From Clostridia bacterium (lineage in GTDB: Bacteria > Bacillota > Clostridia > Oscillospirales > CAG-272), in contig JAFNZX010000131.1 in assembly GCA_017382615.1 (NCBI GenBank), forward strand, positions 1-10,840: 10,840 nucleotides of DNA, in the 5' to 3' direction. The notes beneath the pieces are model-generated. The model was not told the origin of the DNA. It searched no databases and worked only from the letters and a program-made list of their open reading frames with translations. The translations under genes and the position numbers were made by a program. Below, in pieces: positions 5,513-10,840 of the stretch (positions are counted from its first letter, which is position 1; every line of letters starts with the position of its first letter).

Positions 5513-7915
5513 TTACGCTCTGAGTGCAATACCCAGCTTGAACTTGAGGTCGTTTACGATCTTCTTGGAGATCTTGTCAGCCTCCTCAACGGTCAGGGTA
5601 CGGTCAGCGGCACGCAGCGTAACGCGGAATGCAACGCTCTTGTTGCCGGCACCCAGCTTTTCGCCGCGGAAGATGTCAAACAGCTCAACCTTTTCTACCA
5701 AAGCACCGCCTGCCTTGGCAATCACGTTCATGATCTTGCCAACCTCCAGCTCCTCAGCGCAAACGAACGCATAGTCGCGGGTTGCAGCGGGGAACTTGGG
5801 CAGCGGCTTGTAGTCGGGCTCGGTATTGGAAACCTCGAACAGCGCGTCAAAGTCGATCTCTGCGCACAGAACGGGGATATTCATGCCGTAGTTGTCAGCC
5901 ACAACGGGGTGGATCTGACCGAATACGCCCAGATACTTGCCGTCGGCAGTGGTCACAACAGCGCATCTGCCGGGGTGGTAAGAGGGATTTTCGGTGCAAG
6001 AAGTATACTGTGCACCCTTGACGCCTGCCATCTTGAGCAGATTCTCCACAGCACCCTTCATGTCGTAGAAGTCCGCGTCGCCGTACATACCTACGGTCAC
6101 AACCGTCTTTTCCTCGGGCAACAGCGCGGGATTTTCGTCGGGCAGATAAATGGTTGCCATTTCAAACAGACGCACGTTCTGGTTGGAGAAGTTGTTGTTT
6201 CTCTGCAGCACTTCCATCAAAGAGGGCAGCGCGGTGGTACGCATGACGCTGGTGTCCTCGCCAAGCGGGTTGGAGATGACGACCGAGGTGCGCAGCTTGC
6301 TATCCTCGGGCAGCGCGATGGCGTCGTAGTACTTGGGGCTGATGAAGGAGAAGGTCTGAATCTGCGAGATGCCCATGCCGTACATCAGCTGCTCGGTTGC
6401 GACAAACAGCTTCTGCTTGGGGGTACGCATGCCCTGGGTGGTTTCTGCATTGATGCAGGTGGAGGGAATCTTATCATATCCCCAGATACGAACGATCTCT
6501 TCTGCGATGTCCTGCATGCAGCCAAGGTCAGAGCGGAAGGAGGGCACGTAAATGTTGCCGTTTTCCACGCGGCACTCCAAAGTGGCGAGAATGTCGATCA
6601 TGGTCTGTTCGTCAATCTCGGTGCCAAGGAACTTGTTATACTTTTCGGGGGTGAAGGGCAGCACGACCTGCTCCTTCTTGCCGGGGTAAACGTCGATCAA
6701 GCCGTCCACCACGTCGCCTGCACCCAGCATCTCAACCAGCTGGCAAGCGCGCATTAAGCCCGGCAGGCAGTTTTCGGGGTCAAGACCCTTTTCAAAGCGA
6801 GCGGAGGACTCGGTTCTCATACCGTTCTTCTTCGCGGTCACGCGGGTGTCGGGGCCGGAGAAGCAAGCGGACTCAAATACCACGGTCACGGTGTCGTTCT
6901 CAATCTCGCTGTTCAGACCACCCATAACGCCTGCCAGAGCGCAAGCCTTATTTTGGTCTGCGATCACCAGCATGGAGGAATCCAGGGTGTGGCTGACGTT
7001 GTCAAGGGATACGAATACCTCGCCGTCAGCGGCGCGGCGTACGTTGATTTCCTTGCCCTCGATCTGCTTGTAATCGAACGCGTGCATGGGTTGACCGTAC
7101 TCCAGCATGACGTAGTTGGTAATGTCAACGATATTGTTGATGGGGCGAACGCCTGCAGCGCGCAGACGTCTGCGCATCCATACGGGAGAGGGAGCGATCT
7201 TGACGTTCTTGACTACCTTTGCAGCGTAGCGATAGCAAAGATCGGGCGCGCTGATGCCTACGGAGAGGTAGTTGTCAATGCTGTCACCGTCCTGTGTACC
7301 ATTGACGTATACGGGAGGAATGTGCCATTCAAGATCCATAGAAGCAGCGGTCTCGCGGGCAAGACCGATCACGGACAGACAGTCGGGACGGTTGGAGGTG
7401 ATCTCAAACTCAACCACGGTGTCGCGGATCATTTCACAGTCGCAAATATCCTGTCCGAGATACGCTTCGTAGCTCTCGGGCAGAATCCAGATGCCGTTTT
7501 CCTCAACACCGGGGCAGTCGTTGGCGGTCAAGCCCAGCTCTGCAAACGAGCACATCATACCGTTGGAGTCAATGCCGCGCAGCTTGCCTGCCTTGATCTG
7601 CTTGCCCTCGGCAACCGTTGCGGGAGCAACTGCAGCGGGAACGATCGCGCCAACGAAAACGTTCTGCGCACCGGTAACGATCTGAATGGGTGCGTCAGCA
7701 CCGATCTCGATCTGGCAGATCCACAGGTGATCGGAGTCGGGGTGATGCTCCATAGCAACTACCTTACCGATGCGAACGTTGGAAATTTCCTCTGCGAGAA
7801 CCTCAAATCCCTCCACCTTGGAGCCGGTGTCGGTCATGCGGTCGCAGTATTTCTTGGTGTCCGTAATCTTGTCTGTATCAATATAATCGTGAAGCCAATT
7901 AAAAGAAAGATTCAT
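5513..7915 (-). CDS. pheT: PheT, phenylalanyl-tRNA synthetase beta subunit
   Basis: The beta subunit of the cytosolic alpha2-beta2 enzyme that charges tRNA-Phe. It binds the tRNA and carries the editing site that clears mischarged tyrosine. The 800-residue length is normal. Domain order is visible: N-terminal MNLSFNWLHDYID, the EMAP-type tRNA-binding domain at about 40-155 (HPDSDHLWICQIEIG, then NGMMCSFAELGL), the B3/B4 editing region with EITSNRPDCLSVIGLARE and NYVMLEYGQPMHAFD, a B5 segment, the catalytic-like core with DIAEEIVRIWGYDKIP, and the C-terminal ferredoxin-fold anticodon-binding domain at about 706-800 (PKFPAATRDYAFV to LKFKLG). The start is 17 bases after the pheS stop, with AAAGGAG 9 bases upstream. 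Confidence 0.98.
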   Translation of the reverse strand: MNLSFNWLHDYIDTDKITDTKKYCDRMTDTGSKVEGFEVLAEEISNVRIGKVVAMEHHPDSDHLWICQIEIGADAPIQIVTGAQNVFVGAIVPAAVAPATVAEGKQIKAGKLRGIDSNGMMCSFAELGLTANDCPGVEENGIWILPESYEAYLGQDICDCEMIRDTVVEFEITSNRPDCLSVIGLARETAASMDLEWHIPPVYVNGTQDGDSIDNYLSVGISAPDLCYRYAAKVVKNVKIAPSPVWMRRRLRAAGVRPINNIVDITNYVMLEYGQPMHAFDYKQIEGKEINVRRAADGEVFVSLDNVSHTLDSSMLVIADQNKACALAGVMGGLNSEIENDTVTVVFESACFSGPDTRVTAKKNGMRTESSARFEKGLDPENCLPGLMRACQLVEMLGAGDVVDGLIDVYPGKKEQVVLPFTPEKYNKFLGTEIDEQTMIDILATLECRVENGNIYVPSFRSDLGCMQDIAEEIVRIWGYDKIPSTCINAETTQGMRTPKQKLFVATEQLMYGMGISQIQTFSFISPKYYDAIALPEDSKLRTSVVISNPLGEDTSVMRTTALPSLMEVLQRNNNFSNQNVRLFEMATIYLPDENPALLPEEKTVVTVGMYGDADFYDMKGAVENLLKMAGVKGAQYTSCTENPSYHPGRCAVVTTADGKYLGVFGQIHPVVADNYGMNIPVLCAEIDFDALFEVSNTEPDYKPLPKFPAATRDYAFVCAEELEVGKIMNVIAKAGGALVEKVELFDIFRGEKLGAGNKSVAFRVTLRAADRTLTVEEADKISKKIVNDLKFKLGIALRA

Positions 7916-7932
7916 ATCTTCGCTCTCCTTTC

Positions 7933-8943
7933 TCAGAACTGCTCAAGGAAACGCACGTCGTTCTCATAGAACAGACGGATGTCATCTACGTGATACTTGA
8001 GCATGGCGATACGCTCGATACCCATACCGAACGCAAAGCCGCTGTATTCCTCGGGGTCAATGCCGCACATGGTCAGCACGTTGGGGTGCACCATGCCCGC
8101 GCCCAGAATTTCGATCCAGCCCTCGCCCTTGCAAAGTCTGCAGCCTTTACCGCCGCAAGCAAAGCAGGAAACATCCACCTCTGCGCTGGGCTCGGTGAAG
8201 GGGAAGTGGTGGGGACGGAAACGGCAACGGGTCTCTTCGCCAAACTGTGCCTTTGCAAAGGTCTCCAGCATGCCCTTGAGGTCGCCCATGGTAATGCCCT
8301 TGTCAACAACCAAGCCTTCCATCTGATGGAACAGAGGGGAGTGGGTTGCGTCCATTGCGTCGGAGCGGTAAACTCTGCCGGGGGAGATGATGCGAATCGG
8401 AGGCTTCTGCACCTCCATGGTTCTCGCCTGCACGGGAGAGGTCTGCGAGCGCAAGAGGATGTTCTCGGTGATATAGAAGGTGTCCTGTGTATCTCTTGCA
8501 GGGTGATTTTCCGGAATGTTGAGCTTCTGGAAGTTGTAGAGGTCGTACTCTACCTCGGGGCCTTCTGCAATAGAGAAGCCCATACCGATAAAGATCTCTT
8601 CCATATCTCTCTGTACGCGGGTCAGGGGGTGTACGTGACCGACGCGGGTGGTCTTGCCGGGCATGGTAACGTCCAGGCGTTCAGCCTTGAGCTGCTCTTG
8701 GAGTGCAGCAGCCTTCTGCGCTTCAGCCTTTTCGGCAACGGCTGCCTCGATCTCCTCGCGCACCTGGTTTGCCAGCTGACCGATCACGGGTCTTTCCTCG
8801 GCACTCAGCTTGCCCATACCGCGCAATACGGCGGTCAGCTCACCCTTTTTGCCAAGGTATTGAATTCTGATCTGCTCAAGATCTTCGCCCGCAGCAATCT
8901 TTTCAAGTGCTGTCGCGCGAATTTGATTCAGCATTTCTTTCAT
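7933..8943 (-). CDS. pheS: PheS, phenylalanyl-tRNA synthetase alpha subunit
   Basis: The catalytic alpha subunit that activates phenylalanine. The 336 residues comprise an N-terminal coiled coil (about 1-90) that contacts tRNA and a class II synthetase core. Motif 1 is near 107-140, motif 2 spans GRVYRSDAMDATHSP with FHQMEG (189-210), and motif 3 is GFAFGMGIERIAML (302-315, Arg311). The segment from Cys260 to Cys271 has four cysteines (260, 263, 268, 271) in a CxxC-type knuckle, which is usual in Bacillota PheS. The start at 8943 has an AAGGAAGGA site. The gene follows a T-box leader, so it should be induced when tRNA-Phe is uncharged. It is followed by pheT after 17 bases. Confidence 0.98.
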   Translation of the reverse strand: MKEMLNQIRATALEKIAAGEDLEQIRIQYLGKKGELTAVLRGMGKLSAEERPVIGQLANQVREEIEAAVAEKAEAQKAAALQEQLKAERLDVTMPGKTTRVGHVHPLTRVQRDMEEIFIGMGFSIAEGPEVEYDLYNFQKLNIPENHPARDTQDTFYITENILLRSQTSPVQARTMEVQKPPIRIISPGRVYRSDAMDATHSPLFHQMEGLVVDKGITMGDLKGMLETFAKAQFGEETRCRFRPHHFPFTEPSAEVDVSCFACGGKGCRLCKGEGWIEILGAGMVHPNVLTMCGIDPEEYSGFAFGMGIERIAMLKYHVDDIRLFYENDVRFLEQF

Positions 8944-8985
8944 GTTGATTCCTTCCTTTTATTTAGAAATTGTTTTTTTACATAT

Positions 8986-9016
8986 AAAAAGCCGTCCCAT
9001 ACAAACATGGGACGGC
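8986..9016 (-). terminator. T-box leader terminator hairpin
   Basis: A perfect 10-bp stem, GCCGTCCCAT against ATGGGACGGC, with a 6-base loop (9016-8991), followed by five T on the minus strand. It is the conditional terminator that competes with the T-box antiterminator just upstream. Confidence 0.93.
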
Positions 9017-9243
9017 ATAAAAACCGCGGTACCACCCAATTAAAGGCGTGTGGCGCAAATAGCGCACAAAGCCAACACTCTGCTGACGGATAACGGTGTC
9101 TGCCGTGTCCCACTACCAAAGCTTGGCTCACAGGACCTGCTCCGAAGGGAAATGCAACACACGCCACGCAAGATCGCTTTCAGCCGCGTCGATCCTCTCT
9201 GTGTACGCTTTTTCGTGTGCGCTGACTTCATCATCGCATTTAC
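8986..9243 (-). promoter_or_regulatory. T-box riboswitch leader of pheST (tRNA-Phe sensing)
   Basis: On the minus strand the leader shows the T-box order. A Stem I region has AGAGA followed by a distal helix GATCG/CGATC around the loop GCTGAAAG (about 9200-9170). Middle stems follow, then the invariant antiterminator sequence GGGTGGTACCGCGG (9037-9024), then a terminator hairpin. The TGGT within the T-box pairs with an ACCA acceptor end, which agrees with the A discriminator of tRNA-Phe. A phenylalanine specifier TTC is present at 9151-9149, and a second TTC at 9146-9144; I cannot decide which sits in the specifier loop. Uncharged tRNA-Phe should stabilise the antiterminator and raise pheST expression. 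Confidence 0.93.
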
Positions 9244-9249
9244 CGTAAT

Positions 9250-9278
9250 ATTATATCACATTGTGTTTGCAAATGCAA
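9250..9278 (-). promoter_or_regulatory. Promoter of the pheS operon
   Basis: On the minus strand TTGCAT (9278-9273), a 17-base spacer and TATAAT (9255-9250), with TGA just before the -10, making it an extended -10. Transcription would begin near 9243, directly ahead of the T-box Stem I. Confidence 0.8.
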
Positions 9279-9319
9279 GAGGTTTTGCGAATAATTTTCG
9301 CTTTTTTGTAGAAACGATT

Positions 9320-9465
9320 GAAAAGTTTTGATCAAACTTTTTCAAAAGTTTGCGCAGGTCGAGGGCGCGAAGCCCTCGTCGACTCCGCAGAGGCGAAATT
9401 CCTTTAATGGCGTTTTTGGTTCTTTTTGCGCCGGCGGTGTCAAAAAGAACGGAGAGAATTTTCTC
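9320..9465. repeat. Cluster of palindromes between divergent promoters (REP-like element)
   Basis: This non-coding stretch holds four inverted repeats in a row: CAAACTTTT/AAAAGTTTG (9333-9352), CGAGGGC/GCCCTCG around GCGAA (9360-9378), GTTCTTTTTG/CAAAAAGAAC around a 12-base core (9419-9450), and a short GAGAA/TTCTC (9454-9465). The order 'AAAGTTTG, GC-rich hairpin, TTCTTTTTGCGCC core' resembles dispersed palindromic elements I recall from gut Clostridia genomes. Open frames crossing it lack ribosome binding sites and look spurious. The same hairpins could block read-through between the divergent units. Confidence 0.6.
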
Positions 9466-9495
9466 AATGTGATCAGTATGTGCGCGCACTGTTGC

Positions 9496-9524
9496 TTGAC
9501 TTTTATCTTGTGTTATGTTATAAT
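9496..9524 (+). promoter_or_regulatory. Promoter of the BamE-like protein gene
   Basis: TTGACT (9496-9501), a 17-base spacer and TATAAT (9519-9524), preceded by TGT, an extended -10. The start site would be near 9531, about 23 bases ahead of the ATG at 9554. Confidence 0.82.
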
Positions 9525-9553
9525 TAACGCATCAAACACGAAAGGAGTGCGGC

Positions 9554-10129
9554 ATGAATAAAAAGCAAAAAATTCTTTTGATTGCTTTTGGCGTATTGTT
9601 CGCGCTCTTGGTAATCGGTGCTCTGATCGGCACGGCTGCTATGCTTTTGTTTGGCAATCCGCAGGGGTTGGTGGGGGAATTGCTTGACGATAATAACATG
9701 AATGTTGAGCGAAATACCCAAGAGTCCGGATATGGCGCCGATACCCAAATGCCTGTTTCTTCTCCGGAGGAGCTGATCACGCAGGATGAAGAAAGCTCGC
9801 GGATCAAAGAAGTGTTTGACTATACAACGTTGTTTGATTTTGAAATGCAGCATAAGCCGACGTATGAAGATTATTTGAAGATCGCAGAAAATATGACGGT
9901 GGAAGAGGCGGTTGCCATTCTTGGAAAGCCGCACAATATGGATGCCGCGGCAGGGAGTAAGTACCTGACGTGGGAAATGGCTGATGGCGGTAGCTGTTGG
10001 ATCAGGGCGGTTTCTCTGCGGGCAACCGAGAGTCCCACGGAGTGGTCGGAAATTCTTAGGCCAAATTACGGTGGTGCAATCGTGGCGTATCATTACTGCT
10101 ACGGTTACGATGTCGACGATGGGAAATAA
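9554..10129 (+). CDS. Small membrane-anchored protein with BamE/SmpA-like segment, function unknown
   Basis: The 191-residue product has a short basic N-terminus and one strong hydrophobic helix at about 7-33. A polar, acidic linker (about 42-85) and an extracytoplasmic domain follow. Residues 107-150 read as a short helix with NMTVEEAVAILGKPHN, then a strand with YLTWEM and GGSCWI. That pattern of helix, Gly-x-Pro turn and Tyr-x-Trp strand is seen in BamE/SmpA-like small domains of both Gram-negative and Gram-positive proteins. There is no lipobox cysteine after the hydrophobic segment, so it is a membrane anchor and not a lipoprotein. Start 9554 is set by AAAGGAG 7 bases upstream and by a strong promoter. 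It is a single-gene unit ended by a strong hairpin. The domain assignment is by eye. Confidence 0.82.
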   Translation: MNKKQKILLIAFGVLFALLVIGALIGTAAMLLFGNPQGLVGELLDDNNMNVERNTQESGYGADTQMPVSSPEELITQDEESSRIKEVFDYTTLFDFEMQHKPTYEDYLKIAENMTVEEAVAILGKPHNMDAAAGSKYLTWEMADGGSCWIRAVSLRATESPTEWSEILRPNYGGAIVAYHYCYGYDVDDGK

Positions 10130-10130
10130 G

Positions 10131-10161
10131 AAAAGGCAGAAAGCGTCGCTTTCTGCCTTTT
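10131..10161 (+). terminator. Intrinsic terminator after the BamE-like gene
   Basis: A perfect 14-bp stem, AAAAGGCAGAAAGC against GCTTTCTGCCTTTT, with a 3-base loop, starting 1 base after the stop codon. The 3' arm ends in a T run; the A-rich 5' arm makes it usable in both directions. Confidence 0.9.
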
Positions 10162-10170
10162 GCAATGGAA

Positions 10171-10212
10171 AATCGCGGACGGGCGATTCGTTCAGTCGCC
10201 CCTACGGACACA
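10171..10212. repeat. Short REP-like palindrome
   Basis: GGGCGA (10181-10186) and TCGCCC (10196-10201) form a hairpin around TTCGTTCAG, set in GCGGAC and CCTACGG flanks. This resembles a REP-type palindrome I recall from gut Clostridia ('GGGCGATTC...TCGCCC CTACGG'). Only one copy is in the window, so repetition is inferred. Confidence 0.5.
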
Positions 10213-10220
10213 CATAATTT

Positions 10221-10248
10221 TCGGCAGAGAGGTTGTCTTCTCTGCCGA
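10221..10248 (+). terminator. Stem-loop with 10-bp perfect stem, possible terminator
   Basis: TCGGCAGAGA (10221-10230) pairs with TCTCTGCCGA (10239-10248) around GGTTGTCT. Only a short T stretch (TTTGTG) follows, so as a plus-strand terminator it is weaker than the one at 10131. Its loop also supplies the -35 of a promoter. Confidence 0.6.
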
Positions 10249-10261
10249 TTTGTGATATAAT
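10233..10261 (+). promoter_or_regulatory. Candidate promoter nested in the hairpin at 10221
   Basis: TTGTCT (10233-10238), a 17-base spacer and TATAAT (10256-10261), with TGA giving an extended -10. The -35 matches consensus at four of six positions. It points toward the gene at 10493 but is separated from it by the palindromic element at 10275-10383. Confidence 0.55.
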
Positions 10262-10274
10262 GGGACTAACAAAA

Positions 10275-10383
10275 AGCCTCTCCCTTTGGGAGAGGTGGCG
10301 GCGTAGCCGACGGAGAGGGCAAATCGTGGCGAGAATATCCCCTCTCACCCGCTATCGCGGGAGCTCTCCCAAAGGGAGAGCCT
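10275..10383. repeat. MITE-like element with 20-bp terminal inverted repeats
   Basis: The left end (10275-10294) and the reverse complement of the right end (10364-10383) agree at 19 of 20 bases, each containing CTCTCCC-TTT-GGGAGAG or its complement. Inside are smaller hairpins: CGGC/GCCG at about 10299-10309 and CCCGC/GCGGG at 10348-10361. No open frame of note lies within. The 'CTCTCCCTTTGGGAGAGGTGG' type of end is familiar to me from dispersed repeats in gut Clostridia. No transposase is present, so any movement would be in trans. Confidence 0.7.
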
Positions 10384-10441
10384 AAGGACGCGCGTAGCCT
10401 TAGGGGTATGGGCTTTGCCCGAAGCATTTGTAATACAAATG
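10381..10441. repeat. Three further short palindromes next to the MITE-like element
   Basis: CCTAAGG/CCTTAGG (10381-10404), GGGC-TTT-GCCC (10410-10420) and CATTTGTAATACAAATG (10425-10441) follow directly. They may belong to one composite repeat with the element at 10275 or to a neighbouring one. No gene lies here. Confidence 0.55.
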
Positions 10442-10492
10442 CGAAACTTGTGATAAAACAAAAACATCAATCATAAATTGAGGAGCTCTACA

Positions 10493-10840
10493 ATGAAAAC
10501 AAACATTAAATATGCCGTATTTGATTTGCTATTTTATCTAATGTGCGTATCCTTGTCGTTAGTCGGCATAATTGTATTATCAACAAGCGATGATGAAGCC
10601 AGTCGCTTTTCTTGGGTAACAATCGTTTTCAGCCTTTTTTTCCTGTTCTCGGTCATTATGCTTTTTGTTTCCATCAAAAACATACAATGGTTTAAAATTG
10701 CCGACGGACTAATCACAATTAATTGCCCGTTTGGAACGATTAAGCAGGTGCGGTTAGATGAAATTAAAAAGGCATTTAAAGACAACGCCGTTATCTTTCA
10801 ATTAAAAATGCTTGGCATTAGACGTCCTCACATTGTACTG
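10493..10840 (+). CDS. Small membrane protein, N-terminal 116 residues (runs off the window)
   Basis: The frame is open from the ATG at 10493 to the window edge without a stop. A GAGGAG site lies 7 bases upstream. The product has two hydrophobic segments at about 10-30 and 41-62 separated by a polar loop (STSDDEAS). A cytoplasm-facing region follows: KNIQWFKIADGLITINCPFG, then KQVRLDEIKKAF. Two helices followed by a strand-rich 'G-x-I-x-I ... I-x-x-V-x-L-x-E-I' pattern resembles small bacterial PH-like-domain membrane proteins, but I do not assign a family. The gene is clearly more AT-rich than the rest of the window. It sits behind the palindromic region and may be part of acquired DNA. Confidence 0.7.
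   Translation, partial: MKTNIKYAVFDLLFYLMCVSLSLVGIIVLSTSDDEASRFSWVTIVFSLFFLFSVIMLFVSIKNIQWFKIADGLITINCPFGTIKQVRLDEIKKAFKDNAVIFQLKMLGIRRPHIVL

Noticed and set aside
5468..6757. Plus-strand open frame of 429 codons opposite pheT
   Set aside because: It lies fully antisense to an unmistakable pheT, has no sensible ribosome binding site or domain, and its composition is what a complementary frame of pheT codons would give.
6953..9093. Plus-strand open frames of 338 and 367 codons opposite pheT, pheS and the T-box
   Set aside because: They are antisense shadows of well-supported genes, and the second also reads through the structured leader.
8940..9234. Short minus-strand open frames within the pheS leader
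   Set aside because: They overlap T-box helices and the terminator. No ribosome binding site supports a leader peptide, and the T-box explains the sequence conservation.
9256..9561. Two 77-codon open frames across the divergent intergenic region
   Set aside because: They traverse palindromes and promoter boxes and lack start signals, so the region is better read as repeats plus promoters.
10534..10785. Minus-strand open frame of 83 codons
   Set aside because: It is antisense to the better-supported frame starting at 10493, which has a GAGGAG site and a plausible membrane topology.

Overview
The window looks like chromosome from a Clostridia-type member of the Bacillota, probably an uncultured gut lineage. 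This rests on a tRNA-sensing T-box in front of pheST, a YnzC/UPF0291 gene, near-uniform AAAGGA(G) ribosome binding sites, sigma-A-type promoters, and intergenic palindromes of the kind scattered through gut Clostridia genomes. The species cannot be named from this sequence.

Layout, in order of transcription. Positions 9278 to about 3388 form a minus-strand unit: an extended -10 promoter, a T-box leader with a factor-independent terminator, pheS, pheT, a half-size ABC exporter and a small YnzC-family gene, ended by a hairpin. Next is a stand-alone gene (3347-1899) for an unrecognised 482-residue membrane-anchored protein with its own promoter. From 1858 to the left edge runs a second minus-strand operon: tsaE, tsaB, rpiB and the first 59 codons of ispD. 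Its genes are separated by 3 bases (tsaE/tsaB), 13 bases (tsaB/rpiB) and an ATGA overlap (rpiB/ispD). On the plus strand, 9554-10129 encodes a small membrane-anchored lipoprotein-like protein with a BamE/SmpA-like segment, and 10493 to the right edge begins an AT-rich gene for a small two-helix membrane protein.

The genes are mostly housekeeping: phenylalanyl-tRNA synthetase, the t6A37 tRNA modification partners TsaE and TsaB, the pentose phosphate enzyme RpiB and the isoprenoid enzyme IspD. The ABC exporter, YnzC and three poorly known membrane proteins are accessory to these.

The most interesting structure is between the genes. An identical 41-bp element occurs as a direct repeat at 1855-1895 and 3382-3422. 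Each copy packs a terminator hairpin for the upstream gene and most of a promoter for the downstream gene (TTTACA, 17-bp spacer, TATAAT or TATACT), with the -35 box inside the hairpin. The two copies bracket the 482-residue gene like a cassette. A third hairpin, unrelated in sequence, at 10221-10261 has the same arrangement. Two further palindromic clusters, at about 9320-9465 and 10171-10441, resemble REP/MITE-type elements; one lies between a promoter and the AT-rich gene. I found no CRISPR array, rRNA, tRNA, transposase or phage gene.
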